Notes under the pieces: model-generated | Told to the model about the DNA's origin: nothing | The model's database searches: none | The model's input: only the letters and a program-made list of their open reading frames with translations | Translations under genes and position numbers: made by a program | In this document: in pieces, positions 1-13,800 of the stretch | How positions within the stretch are numbered: the first letter of the stretch is position 1 | Layout of the letters: each line of letters starts with the position of its first letter | Assembly (NCBI RefSeq): GCF_001039355.2 | Contig: NW_019775612.1 | Span: forward strand, 2,885-66,884 | Origin: Lingula anatina | Taxonomy: Eukaryota > Brachiopoda > Lingulata > Lingulida > Lingulidae | Direction of reading: 5' to 3' | Length of the DNA: 64,000 nucleotides

Positions 1-76
1 TAATAAGGTAATTTATAATCAACTTATTTAACAATCTATTCATGTTTTTGAATATATTTACTATATGCATTTATAG

Positions 77-1372
77 CTAGAAGATGACCTGAGAAAATTC
101 AAGCAACTTTGTGAGCAGAAGGAACAGAGGATACGCCAGTTGGAGGCACAGTTACGTGAACGCCAAGGTGGAGACAAAGACGTTGTGGAGGCTCTCAAAC
201 AACAGATCTTGCTCTGTACTGAAGATTTTGAAGCCGAGAGAAGAGACCGAGAGAGGGCTCAGGGAAAGATTTTTGACTTAGAAACAGAGCTTCAACTTCT
301 ACGGAGACAGGTAAGAGTTCTGCGTTCTGGAAAAAAATTTTCTATGTTTTTTTAAACATCTGAGTTATCTAAAATGCACTCCATTTTTACCTTTGCCAAG
401 GAGGTGATATATTCACTTTCATTTGTTTGTTTGTCACCAGCCTAACTCCAAAAGTTATTGAGGGATTTTTCAGGATAGCTCAGAAATGGGCTGACATAAA
501 AGTGATAAGATTTTGTTGGCGATTTATGATTTGGATTACCCATCTGGTACTAAGAAATACTTCAATCACCTTGACCTGTTGTGCAGTGAATGTGTGTGCT
601 CTCAACTACCACAATTGATTAGTGTGCAGTCCTTGGCACAGTAATTACGCCGCGGGGTATTCAGGGCACGAACCGTGATTACAAGATACCGCAAATAGAA
701 AATAGATTTTTAGAAAATAGACTTTCCATGTGAACGGTCCCTTATACTCCTCAGGGAGATTTCATCAGTTGAACAGATTCACAAGGATTGGGTAGATATT
801 CTAGAGCTGACTGGTTTTGTTTATTTAGGATTAAAACTATAACCTTTATTTTTGTTATAGTTGGAGATGTATGAAGGGGAAGCCGTTCAGAGCATGAACA
901 GTCGGAGGCAGGCTGCACTGGAGGGACATACATATTGTCCAGGTATAAAGAATCTTTAAAAAAAAGCTTGTCCATAAAATCAGTGAAAATCTATTGTCCC
1001 AATTTTCCTTATTATGATAGTGGAAAATAAGAGAGGAGTAAGAATACAGCAAATCTCTCTTCATATCATATAATTATCAGGAGTGGGTGGTCAGCACTGA
1101 TCGAAGTACATTTCTATTAGTACAGCCTGAGTATTGCTGGTATTGCAACCAGGCACCCATTTACCTGACCAATAAGTTATAATAAGTCATTATGTTATTA
1201 TGTCATTCTCCAGACACTAGCTATATTGTTACTGACATATTGATATTTCCTGTTCTACAACAGCCGCAATTAACAAGTACATTTCCCATTTTCAGGTCGC
1301 ACTGTTCCAGATGATTATGACCTGGAGGAAGACATGGATGAAGTTGACAGCCTCACCTCTGCCAAAGAGTAG
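77..1372 (+). CDS. UBAN-type coiled-coil protein, 3' part of gene
   Basis: Partial gene; its 5' end lies outside the window. Three exons are seen: 77-310, 861-942 and 1296-1372, with stop TAG at 1370-1372. Each acceptor ends in AG (TTATAG, GTTATAG, TTTTCAG) and donors are GTAAGA and GTATAA. Codon phase is 0 at the first junction and 1 at the second, and both join cleanly. The 78 codons of the first exon give a charged coiled coil containing EDFEAERRDRERAQ, which matches the ubiquitin-binding UBAN motif (acidic-D-F-x-x-E-R-x-D-R-E) of the TNIP/ABIN, optineurin and NEMO family. These proteins bind linear or K63 ubiquitin chains and tune NF-kB signalling and autophagy in the cytosol. After the coiled coil comes a short tail ending EVDSLTSAKE. 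No C-terminal zinc finger is present, unlike NEMO or optineurin, so a TNIP-like protein is the better guess. Family membership is fairly sure; the orthologue is not. Confidence 0.8.
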
Positions 1373-4300
1373 CATTTAATGTTAAACCAGTACACCAACT
1401 GGGGATGGGCAATGGTAGCGCACTTGCCCCTCTCCAAGAGATTTTAAAGAGAAATTTGTGCTGAAAATTCACAAAATGTAACTTTTCGTTTCTCCCAAAC
1501 CATCAGATGTGGCTTACTTATTCTTCAATCAATATATATCTGAGTACAACAGGTGGTACACATATCCTGCTTGTGTGTATTGAATGTATTGTGTGCCGTC
1601 AAGAGATGCCCCCAAGCATTGTTCTCCACCTCTTATTACCTGTATACAGCTCTACTGTTAAGAATGCTGTGAATGCTGAACTGCTACATTCCAAGGCAAG
1701 AAACATGCACATGTGACGGGTCTATGCCCTGAGAAGCCCAGAATGCACCTTGGACATTCAAATAGAAAAAAGGAAGAAAAAAGAAAAATAATAATCCAAA
1801 AAACTTCAGCATTTTTCTCTCTATCACCAAGGTACATGTATCCCACTATACTAGTATACTCTATTCATATATGTCTAATTTTTTATCTCTTCATAGTTTT
1901 CGCTGTCATGAGTGAAATCCATGAGTTATTGGTCATCTTCATGTCAAAATTGTTCAATATTTGGAATTTGAAACTTAAAAATTTGAAGCTTATATATATG
2001 TGCATACTAAACCGTGCACAGGTAATGATATTAATGGTAGTTTTCAGTTTTATAGGTAGTTTTAATATGACTTTAGGAATTCTTTTTAAGATCGTCTTCA
2101 GGGAAACATTTTAATTTTAAAACATATACAGCACCCCTGGTACACGTACTCAGTATGCATGTTAATATTTACAATTACCTGTGTTGTATTTGTTTCTTTT
2201 TTAGTTATATAAATATACATTATCTTGCATAGAATTATTCATAATGAAAGCTCGCGTAGATTAAGAGAACTGCATCAGTATAGTTGTATTATGGGGATGT
2301 AGCTAAAAAATACACTGGGTCGTTTCCGGTTCCGGTTTGGACGCTCACCTTCTCTGTCCTTCACCTACGTAAGAAGCTTTATGTAACATATGATGTTGTT
2401 TTCTGATGGAACTTGGTTGAGGAAATGTGACAGCTTTGGTCTTAATGCAGAAGTAATAACCCCAACGATCGTTTTTTAAGTACAGTGTAGGCTAGCATAT
2501 ATGACATATTTCTCACGTCCACTGCTCACACCAAGTTATTGTTGGACAGTTGAGATATGCCAATGATTGAACTTGTACGCCACGCTTGGTATCTGTTATT
2601 ACCTTCATCAGGGAGGTTGTTTTCGGTTGATTTTCTGTTAGAAGCATTTCGCAAAATTAATAAATAAGTAAATAAGTTTGTGGGCGGATTTTGAGGCAAT
2701 TTTCAGAAATTGTCTGGAGGAGACCAGAATCAAATGACAAGATATTGGTAGTGATACATTAAGTAATTACTTCATTTATAAGAATGAAAATTGAGCGCCC
2801 TTGATGGAGGTCTTCAGTTCTCCGCATGCTTTTTCAGTTGAAAATTTTATTTGTGCATAATACCATATGTAGTCTATATTATTCCAGCGGCAACTTCCTT
2901 TGCTCAGATAAATTTACGTAATGCTCGTGCAATAAGTATTTACCGCCAGTAATGCGTTACCTCGCAAATGTTTTAAGTGTTTAGAACTGCTTAATAGTAA
3001 AGATTCACGTAGGTTTTCTGTTTGATCGAGATTATTTCGTGGCAGAATATGTTCCCAGTCTTTTTGGTAAATTTGTTAGTCATGTTGTAATATGCTATAT
3101 GTTATACACTGTGTCAATTAAAATGCTAATAAAATATGTAATTGATTATGTATCAATTTGCGCAGGCGTCTTATTTTTGCGAATATTTATTAGACTGAAT
3201 GTTCTTGGTTCTCAAGTTCAGCCCTGTGATGTATTTCATGAAACTGCATGGTTCTTGGGGCGCTTTCCATATTTTTTTCGTTATGTAAACCCGGTACGTA
3301 TCATTTGAAAAATGTACTTATATCGATGTAAGGTGCTTAAAGAATTTTAAGGAGCTGCCTCACACATTACCTCATGGTCCCACGTAATATTTATGGTGGA
3401 TATTATAGATTTCGCACAACAAAACTCAGATGTGTTTTGAAAGGTATATATGCATATCCTCCCTGTTTCAAACGCCAAACCGGTTCCGTTTGCACAGTGG
3501 ATTCGTTAGTCGATTGATAAGGTTAATTTGAACGTCTTTGGATGCCGCGATCACTGAGCATTCGTTTTGCAACCAAAGCGATACTTGTGCCTCCTTTCTA
3601 CGATCACAGTGATGCCAGTTTCATGGGGGCACGAATGACGCAGAAACGACGCCGTCCCATGTAAAGGGGGTTTAATGTAGGACTGCAAGTGGGAGATTTT
3701 ATCTTAAATTAAAGGTCTCAGGGTTTTAATCACGGGTGTGATTCTCCGAAAATACTCAGTTTGAGACAAAAGATTTGCTGCCCTGCCATTACCGTCGTCA
3801 GGGGTCACCGGGGACAAAAAAAATCGTTGTTTCCCATTCAATACATGATTAGATCGACACCTGATTGTTGAAGAAAAACTTCTCCTATTTTTATGTCCTT
3901 GTTAAACCGGTTCACTTCCTAATAAAATGCACCTTAAGGCGGCGAAGTGTTTTTTAATTGCTCCTCCAATGCTCCTCGTTAAGCGTAGGTAGGCGAAGGT
4001 GATTAAAGTATTGTGCTTGTACAAAGATGCCCTTCGGTCGCCTTCATATTATTCTCAGATTTTCAGTGCTAATTGAATCAACTTATACTGAACATTAGTT
4101 AAAAACAATCAAAATAGCCCATTATAGCTTCACCGGCCACGCTTTTTGGCATATTTGTGACAGTTCCTTGAAACGGCAAAATTCAATTTTCCAGATTTTA
4201 GATGGTTTGTTCACGTGCTGTAATATTGTTACTTGCGTCTTGTGTAACCCGTCTATTTTCAATGAAGTCGAGTCAAGAGATCTAGACGAGTGGCGATGAC

Positions 4301-5803
4301 GAGATGCAAACGCTGTTGGAGGACGAGGAGGAGTGGCGGGAATTGATCCCTGCGTCCCGTGGAGGGATCGGCTTACGCCCTCGTCTCCAATCGGCTCGGA
4401 TTTCAGACAAACATGCAACATTCTTTTTATAATGCAATGATATGAATAGACTTCTAATGACAGTTAATAAAAACTTGGGTCTTCTTCCAATATTTTTATC
4501 ACGTTAAACTTTGCCTTGCTACTAGTCTTACTAGGTGCGTTTTGGATTTCTTCCATATTTTAGGGCGAGATGAACAAATATGAATTTCAATTCTACGAGG
4601 TCGACTGGTACCTATTTATATTATTTTTTAAAAGGCAGTGAAAATGATCATTTTTTCATATTTAAGACAACGTGACGATACGTCCCTAAAGGGAAACCAT
4701 GGTATACAAACATTACAGAGAAAATCAGCCCGCGAAACGATCATCATCAACTTTGAAATCACAGGCGATATTCCGATGATTGATTTAATGATCGATCGAC
4801 GATTGGTTGTATAAAAGTACTGTCATGCATTACACAGGAGCTTATAAAAAGATTGTGAACATCCTTTGTATATCTATTACATCTGCCACTTTTACTGATG
4901 AAAGAAGCTTTCTTAATGAAAATTTATTAGTTTATTATTTTTGTTAGTATCTCAAGAGCCAAATTCAAAACAAATCAAATAAGTGTATATTTGACAGCAC
5001 GAAGATTGATTCAAAATTAATTTATGAGACACGTGTCGCTTATTTATCAAACTGATCCGAATTATGTGTACCAGTACCAAATACCTAGTTGATTTTACCG
5101 CCAAATCGCTATCTGCGGTATGCATCTGTAATTTTATTTTTTCTTATGAAAAAAGATAAGCTTAAGGCCAGACAAAATAGATAATCTTGACAACGAAACG
5201 GAGACTTTCTTGTGAGCAGGGTTGGATATCATTTTTTTCTTTTGTCTTTTAAATGTCTGATGCTTAACGGGCTTAGCGCCTAAATCTTAAGGTGTCTTTT
5301 TCTTGGGTTTGGTATAAAATATCCACAGTGTAAGCTATTTTTAAGCACAAAGCAGTTTTTTCGTCTGGTCATTGTTTTTAAAAACCAATACCCATTTTTT
5401 CAGTTCGAAAAATTCCGATTTCCTTAAAACTAGAATCGGCCGTGCTTGTTAACCAAATATTTTTTTGTCTAACCGAATAAGCAAACCATTGATAATAATA
5501 GACGATTCACAACGAAATGGGTTCATCTTTGGTAAGTGGAGTTTATTACGTCTTAACCTAGACATGCGCAGACCAAGTCTATTAAGCATGGAAAAGTTTT
5601 TTTTTTATCTCAACCACGGTGGATTACGTTATCTCTATAGGCGTCATTCCCTTAAAGAAAGTGTAATCGAAAAGCTCTATTTCGAAAAATAAAACAACAA
5701 AAAACGTAGCTATACAATTACAAAATTATTGTTCCAATCTGCTTGTAGAATAACAATTAGAGCTACATAAAGATGATGCCAATATTTTAAGTTAGTTCCA
5801 CTA
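1373..5803. other. intergenic, no gene recognised
   Basis: AT-rich sequence downstream of the UBAN gene, presumably including its 3' UTR. Open frames here are short, start at arbitrary codons and show no domain, signal peptide or splice-consistent continuation. No RNA gene or transposon ends were recognised. Confidence 0.5.
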
Positions 5804-6430
5804 TCAAATGGTCAATTGTCGTTGATTGAATCTGGATGCTAATTGTGAACGTGTATCGCCCTGGCTGTCTCTTCTCCTCCAGTTTCTCATTGTACGGATT
5901 ATGTTCTCCAGAAGCATCTGTTTAGAGATAATTTCTAGTTGGCTGTTTGCCGCTCCGTTTACACAGCATATACCGGATGGCAGTTTTGCCCTTTTTCTAC
6001 TACGCTTGCGCCAATTGAGAAGAGATGGCATAAAGCCTTGCAATATATCCCTACCTTCAGAACTAGCACTAGAAGCAACTGGCTTTAGATAAATTTGGAA
6101 TGACGCCTCTCTGGTCGGAAATTTGAGATTGGAAACCCAGGTTTGAAAATCTCTTGAAATCTGGAACTTTTTGGATACTCTGTGCCAACCGCTCGGGTTT
6201 GAACCAATTTGCTCGTTCCGAAGTCTCTCGGTGACCTGTTTGTTCACTGATTGGAACGGTGTCCGTTTTCCAGGAAAGTGTGCACCGGAACAGTTGCATA
6301 AGTTCCCCCCAATGCCTTGCTGGCACCTTGAGATGCAGAACATGTGTTTATTTAAGCTACCGTTATGTTTGCCTCCCTCCAAAAGTGCCAAGACCATGCT
6401 AAATAACAACGCATACGTGAGTAATCCCAT
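5804..6430 (-). CDS. secreted precursor, candidate amidated neuropeptide
   Basis: Uninterrupted 208-codon frame. ATG at 6430-6428 is preferred because a longer frame begins at TTG and the ATG sits right before a hydrophobic segment (MGLLTYALLFSMVLALLEGG, residues 1-20), a good signal peptide. Directly behind it, residues 21 to about 48 hold a short segment with cysteines spaced C-x3-C-x8-C-x-C, ending GAHFP-GKR. Gly-Lys-Arg is the classic signal for prohormone convertase cleavage and C-terminal amidation. So signal peptide, one bioactive peptide with two possible disulfides, and amidation site occur in the order typical of neuropeptide precursors. The rest (about 155 residues) includes a dense basic site, RKRSRKR, followed by two adjacent Cys (GICC) and a helical stretch before RRR; this would be spacer or a second product. 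I cannot place the peptide in a named family; orexin-like and vasotocin-like patterns do not fit exactly. Alternative: a chance ORF, but the motif order argues against it. Confidence 0.55.
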   Translation of the reverse strand: MGLLTYALLFSMVLALLEGGKHNGSLNKHMFCISRCQQGIGGNLCNCSGAHFPGKRTPFQSVNKQVTERLRNEQIGSNPSGWHRVSKKFQISRDFQTWVSNLKFPTREASFQIYLKPVASSASSEGRDILQGFMPSLLNWRKRSRKRAKLPSGICCVNGAANSQLEIISKQMLLENIIRTMRNWRRRDSQGDTRSQLASRFNQRQLTI

Positions 6431-9400
6431 CGTAACGAGTTCCAAAAGAAAGCGAAGATGAAGTCTTCAGTCACTTCCTTCGGGCTTTTCAATTACCGTT
6501 AGACGAGAAGGTAATCGCTCCTCTGTGGTTAACGAACACTTATCAGTTTCAACTTTCTACAAGATGATGCATTTAAAGCGTCTGTGGGGAAATGTAAAAC
6601 CCGTGTCGTGAAGCAGGTGGACCGATTAACTGGAATTAATCACCAAGAATCTTCACGCTGGAGAGTTGTAGAGATGACAGACTTCCAAAGAGGATGAGTT
6701 AATCTAGTTTCTCCGAGGACGCAAAATGAATAGGAGATACCGTGATTAGATTTATATTGCCATAGCGTGGCCTCGTCAAGAATTTGTGATACGTGATAAC
6801 AGATGCGCGAGGAAGACGTGTCTCAGTGGTATTTGAGTCTCAATGGCCAGTCTCCCGTGTAAACTATATATATATATATATCTTCTCTGCTTATCTCTGA
6901 TATGGTGCGTATAATCACATGGAATTTTCGCAATTTATAATTTAGTGGAGTTTCTTTTGGGTTCTGTACACCACGTGTATGTGGAACTGCATTCGTGCTG
7001 ATGAATTGTGTAAATTAGTTAATTGGAGTCCGGTTTCTTCCGCATTGCACGACAGTCGATGGAATCGTTCTATCAGGATACACAGTCTTATCAATGTCTT
7101 AGTGGACATGTATTCAATTCAATACTTCTATTTCGACCACCACGCTTCTCAAGAGAACCTTCGAAAAAGAGAAAGGAAGTCGATGTTGTCAGCTCTTGGC
7201 GTGACAATTTTCCTGCACTAATGAATTGGTAAACGACGGAAGGAGAGCCGTAGTAAGGCCGCTTACTGCAGTCCTTCAACAAGTGCAATATGGTACCTTA
7301 ATCACTTGCGTTGTTTGACGAAAAAATATGAAAATTTTCTTTCCTTTGTCGAGTAAAAAAGAGCAGCGCCCGACGGTATGAATGGAAGGTTTCATCAAAG
7401 TGTTGTCTCAAAGTTTTACCAAAGTTGTATAACACTTACGGTACACGTCACCCCACGTGGCATCTTCGATTAGTGAAATGGTGCTCCTGTTTTTTTTTTC
7501 TATCCAAGTATTGCTTCCAGTTCTACTCCAAGTGACTTGACTCGTGCTTGCGAAAACCGTCTTATGTGGTTCTAAAGAAAGCGCGGTTCTAGATATACCA
7601 GGAACTTGTAGATGAGTCGACATGGAAGTCAATTGGAGGTTAATTTACAGGTGTGTTGCCACCCACAACTCCACGTAGACTTGCTATTGGCCAATGACAA
7701 CCCACGATGACATGCATGCTAACTCATTCCACTCGCCATCAGGTAAGGAAATGATTAAGAGTTGTACTTTGCAGTAAACAGGTTATCTGTTTCCGATTAG
7801 CTCTAGCCAATTTCTATCAGATATACCGCATTGACACCAGCATGTTCCATTGACGTATCAAGAATATATACGTGCATGTGACACTTGTTCTGTCAAAGAC
7901 ACATACGTACGTATGCACACATTCCGGTAAAATTTATGTTTTCTGTATAATAATATTGGCCTCTAAAAGATGAATCTATTCCTTGGGTAAACATGGAAAA
8001 AAACTTCTTACATCGACACAAAGGGCCTTGGAGTCTAAAGAGCCGTTTTTATTTACTGTTTTACATGACGATATAAAAGTAAATGTTCGGACAATTTATT
8101 TTTCGTGACCGCAAGTAAAGTTTTTATTTAGACTTTTAATTTTGATCATTTTTTTAGTGGTGTACATTGGCAATAAGGAACATCTTGCACTGTTTCACAT
8201 TGCCAAAGCTACGAATTCGAAATCATGCCACAGATGAAGGTGGGGTTATTTATTTTTTAATTTGAAATCAAAACTTTCACGAAACGAGGGGGTAATATAA
8301 ATTTTAAGAGAAAAGCTATATATAGTAAATACCAAAAGGGTCAAAGAAAAGACAATCAGAGATTAATTTCAATTGGAATTTTACATCATTAAACTGTGTT
8401 TCTGTATTCGTATTTCAACATGTTGTTAATGTGAAAAAACATATATAGTGTCGAAAGACGTTCACCTCCTAGAATTGTTGCATTAAGGCGGTCTATTGTG
8501 GCAATTTTTCTTTTTTTCTTTCCTTTCTCTTTTTTAAACTAGATCGAACGCATTCGACTCTGCATATCTTGTCACGCCATTGTCTTCATCAGCTAATTTT
8601 GTCAGCAACCGCACAATGGGAATTTCATGACAGACATCGCATTCATAAAACACTTCTTTCCGATTCCCAGTTGTATGACGGACGATATAAGCAGTCCGCC
8701 CTCGCGTAAGAATCTCTTTATCATAAGTTAACATGGATGAGATCAGGCAGATGCTCCTTTGAGGCCTGTTAGTAATTAAATGTATTAATACGATCAAGCA
8801 GACATATAGAAACAGATCTTCAGGGTGAAAGTAAAACTGTACGTAGAGGGATGTTCTGGGTAGGCACAGTCTAGTATTCTCCTGGTGAGACGGGTTAGGT
8901 TCTGTTAATGTGTGAATGTGTGCGATTTTATACATTTTCAACATGTGATTTATTTTATTTTTGAATGAGGAATTTTATTCAGTTGTGCTCTTGCGTGAAG
9001 CGCGTTCTCTCTCTCGCTCTTTTTCTTAGAATACAGTACATTTCAGTGCTAAATTGCCACATGTATGTCACTTCCACACCCTGACAGAGTATTCCTCCGA
9101 ATCACGACTTATTTAAGGGACGTATTCACCGTTCTCCCTCACTCTCTCCTCTACACTAAGCTAGTGGTATTACTGAACGTTCGGTACACATGGTCGGAAA
9201 ACGAGTTTTTTTATATATTAGTCTATTAGCTGTTTCTCGATATCATTTTAACCCATTTCCAAAATTTATTATTATGTTTATAGATCTTTTTAAAAATGTC
9301 TGAAAGGATACATATTGAAGACCGTTAACCACACCTCAAAATGTCATTTTTCGCTAACTCGTCATTAAAAGCATAACTCTTTATTGATGTCCTTGCACTT

Positions 9401-10860
9401 TATATATTTTGAACCAAAGGGAATGCTTGTGTATTGGTTGGGGGGGGGGGGGGGGGTCTTCCTTGATCGATGACGGTCTCGTATTGATATTCTCATCAAT
9501 AAGTATTTCTTTGTTTTTCTGAATTCAGAATAATGGTGACATGCATAATTAAAATGATAACTATCTTCAACCTCAGTAACAAATTTTTTTCATAATATTC
9601 TCTAACCCGTCGCGCACCTGCGACGTTTCCCTCTTCAGCTAAAGATAAAAGCGTTGAAATAAAAATGCATCACCATTTTCAAACAAATATGGTTGTGGAA
9701 AAATTGCACCACTTAGAACCCTGTTCATGAGTCTCCATATATTTTGAACGATACAGATGAAATAATGTATCAGATGACTTGATAAAACATGTTTTTGGGT
9801 AAATTCTATACACATTTAGATGTGTTTAATGTTATGTGAAGGAGTGAAATCGGTAATTGTAAATAGGAAATCGCCTTTCTCCCCACTCCCTATTTATCAA
9901 GGCAAAGTAAAACGTGCTCGGACCCAAACTAGACTAGACCGAAAACAAACTGGTGGACGCCAGACATGACAATTAAAAGTCTACGCGGGCAGTGATGGAT
10001 CCCATATGCTCTGGACTGCCTGTGACGTCATTAAGACTATTTTAGGTTCCGTTGTGCGATTTAAAGCGATTTAAAAGTAAAGAGCAGCTTTTTATAACCC
10101 TTGGTCTTCTTCGATCTGACCAATGTTGAAACGATCTCACCTCCTTGGGGAGCAGACAGAACCAGAGGGGAAAACGTGGCGCTCGGAATTATCGTCCACA
10201 GTTATGAGGGTCCCACTGGGTATTTTCGTTACCCGTGAAAGTCACTTTTTATTTTCCGAAATGCGTAAAACGCTAATATTATTGAGCATGATCCATGAAA
10301 AACCCCATTACCGTGACTCATGAATACAACTTTTTATTCTTCGTCATCCGTGAAACAAAGTCATTATTCTTCTTCGTGATGTACAACTCTTATTCCTCGC
10401 ATTTTCAGTGAAATATGAATTATGTTTTATTTATTGTGATTTGTGAATCGTTACCTTCATTTCCAGTGAACTGTGAGCACTTCGCCCCTCCCCCCTCAAT
10501 GGAACCCTAAAGTACCGAACACGTCAACATGACGTCCTTACAACCGATTCATCCTCTCTTTATAGATAATCAAATTGCCAAGGCACCAGAGTAACGAAAA
10601 TAATTCGAACAGAACACAGGGTGCGAGAAACCACACCGTCCTACACGGTGGTTTTACGAAATGTCCCCAACACCGTGGGAAAGTAGATATCTTAGAAGAT
10701 TGCGATCGTCCCCTCGAGGGCCTAGGAGTACCTGTGGGGGCAGACACGCCCCTTCAACCGCATCAGAAGAGCATGGGACGTATAAGGCCCGTTATTCCTT
10801 CACCTGACGGACTGTTGGGTGAAATTGCAGGCTTCGGTGATCTAGGGGAAAGTCTGCGAT
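6431..10860. other. intergenic, no gene recognised
   Basis: AT-rich sequence between the neuropeptide candidate and the lectin gene. It holds a short TA repeat at about 6867-6881 and a run of about 17 G at 9440-9456. The 5' flank and any untranslated first exon of the lectin gene should lie near its right end. A 136-codon minus frame at 8534-8944 has no start, domain or convincing splice sites. Confidence 0.45.
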
Positions 10861-13800
10861 ATGAGGGCGACTTGGCTTATTGGTGCCGCCATAATATTAT
10901 GTAAGTACGGACTGATATGTTAGATAGTTTGTTTTAGTAAAATTGATTGACGAAAATGATAAGTAGGTAACAAATCGTGCAAATGATAACATGTGGTTAA
11001 AAGGTGCTCTGATAGTATCAAATAAGCATAAACGATTGTTATTTCTTAATTTCAATGATTATTGGTTCATAAAAAATATTGTGCAAATTTTAGCATGGTT
11101 TGGTTTGTATATTATCTACGTATTTGTAAAATCTAAAATATTTAGGGAATTGCATAATCGTTTTACATGACATACTTAAATACTCGTATAGACACACTAG
11201 AATGTATTCAGAGAATATAGAAGTAATAAAAAAGATGTACTGTTGGTTTTTAGAATAAACTCATTCACAGTTTATGTTTAAACGCCGATTATCAGTCTCC
11301 GCATATTTCAGATAGCAAAAAATATACATTTTACCGTTATTTCCAGCTCATTCCTCTTGTATATACACATACATTTATTGATTTAACTGTTTCACTTGGT
11401 CATTGTTTTATTTGTGCATGTGCATAGTATTTTGTCACAGTAATACTTTTATGTGTCTTGTGTGGGAGTCAGTTCATATACAACAATTATATACTTGAAT
11501 ATTGTAAACTTCCCACTTACTCTAATATTCCACCTTATCAAAATTTATCATTTAACAAATGTGTGTAATTTCTGACAATTGACATTCCAAAGGCTTTGAA
11601 TCAACATTTATAAGTATGACTAAGTAAATATTAAGTGAATTTCGTTTTCATATTCCAGGTGCTTTGGAAGCACGCGCAGAGCTAAGTAAGTTTGACAGAT
11701 AGATCCCCAAAGTTGAAAATCTCCAACTTCTCAAAAATGTGTAAAGCATTTATGAAATGATTCAATATTTGTGTTTTTTTCCTTAGAGTTAAAACTTACT
11801 GTTCTATTTAAATCTCTGATGGTAGGCCTACTGCTGGTAAATTAATTACGTATACAAATTATTTGTTTGTGTGTTTGTTTGTTTCAGGATGTGATACCGG
11901 TGTCTTGCACCTTGACCAGTGTTACATATTTGTCAACATGTCAAAAACGTGGTCAGAGGCACAGCAGGACTGTGTGGATAAAAATGGCCACCTTGTCACA
12001 GTGGGGTTTCAAGATGAACAAGATTTTCTGGAGAACTTCGTGTCACTCACTGGTAGGCTTTCCTATTGCTTGAAACAGAATTATTTCTAATTTAAAATTT
12101 TACTAAATTTATTCATTTTTTTGCGAAATACTTATAGAATATCGGCGTAACAATTGACCTGAGCCAAAATGGACCAGCACGTCTTTGTTTTGCTCTTTAT
12201 ACCGTTTGACTAATTTATATATATCTACTTAGTTATTGATTTGTTTAATTGGGAGAAAGGAAATCTCCGAATCTGGGGTAGGCCCTGCAGCCTATAGGCT
12301 CACCTTCGACTTTTCGGTTAATTTTATATTAAGTTGCCGTCATACGGTATTTAAATAGCTTCAGTTTCAGCAGGGAATTATATCCGACATAATTGCCTGC
12401 TTTCAGTGGCATCTGGGTTATTGCTTCATTGTATTGGTGTTATATCTTTAAATTTAATGGAAAAGACTATATAAAGACGGAATACTTTTGAAGCATGATT
12501 TCGTGTTAATCATTTTACACATTTAATGAAAAACAAGTGAGCTAAAAAAAATAGTGAAAATTTCATTTGATCTTACACATTCGATAATAAATCGCGATAC
12601 TTTTTTTTAAATACAAGATATACTTGTCGATATATCTGTATTTCAGTCTCTGGCAAGACCGACTCTAACGGTGCCGTCATTAATGCGGTCTTCATTGGCG
12701 CCTCTGACGGTTGGAAGGAGGGAGACTTTCGATGGGTGGATACAGCCGAGTTGACTCCTACAGCCGGGGACTTTTGGTTACCAGGACAACCTGATGACGT
12801 AGACCACACGCAGAACGGACTGTGTCTGGACACCTCTTCCGGCAGCGCGGGAAAATGGAGGGATTGTGATATCAATATGAGGAGACCTTATATCTGTGAA
12901 ATGCCAGGTTTGTGCCATTTTCATCAAAGTTAGAACAAAAATGTTCTTTTGATAATGAAGCTTGGAATTTTATTTATGATTAAAAGTGCGGGTCGGTTAT
13001 TTTCATGAGTTGCCCAGAAGCGCAGTCCGTTTGGGCCTGGGCCATTTCCAGCTTTGACATATTGTCTTTGCTTTCATTTGCTAAATCTTTTAAGGCATGG
13101 TTTGGCATGTATGTAGAAAAACACAATTTTAACCGAAATTTTTATTTTATTTTATTTTATTTTATTTTATTTTATTTTATTTGTTTATTGATTGTTTTCA
13201 CTTGATAGGAACTTATTTTGCGCTTTTGAAAATATGCATACAGAAAAGCCAATTATTTCTAAAGGATAATCTTATCGTATCTCCCTCCCAGCGACAGGCA
13301 GGTGCGACCAGCCTCCACTGATAATCCCACCCAACACCACCGACGTCTTGTGTATAGACATCATCGACCCGTCTCGCACGGGGCGTGCACTGGGGGCGTC
13401 ACAGTGTGGCTTGACGGTTGACATGGCGTATAGCAATAACGTACGTGATTTCATCTGCCCCGGAACGTTTACAATTGAGAGGAACTGGACTGTGACTGAC
13501 AGCAATGGCGATAAAAGTGCAGGTGGGGCAACTGCATATTTATTTTTTGTGCAAAATAGAAACATCACCGTTGTAGTGTTAGCCCTGGTTTTGGTAATGT
13601 GTAGGGTCTTTTCTTACTATACAGGTAGATACACGTACTAGTAACCGTAAATTTATCTGTGAAATTCACGATTTTGATTTTCTTAATCTGGATCTTTTGT
13701 AGTACATTTATATAAGTTTATTTTTGTTCGTTCTTTTCCATTCGTTTATTTTGAACTCTTTCCTATAGTAATTTACACCCTGGTGTTTTTCTTTTGTGGA

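Noticed and set aside
1713-2114. 133-codon plus frame
   Set aside because: AT-driven hydrophobic composition, downstream of the UBAN gene stop, no motif; probably 3' UTR or intergenic.
8534-8944. 136-codon minus frame ending TRYAESNAFDLV
   Set aside because: No credible start, no domain, and no convincing acceptor on the minus strand; it could be a terminal exon, but nothing supports it.
10575-10904. 109-codon plus frame just before the lectin gene
   Set aside because: It overlaps the lectin start in another frame. The GTAAGT donor at 10901 fits the MRATWLIG signal-peptide frame, so this frame is a shadow in the 5' UTR.
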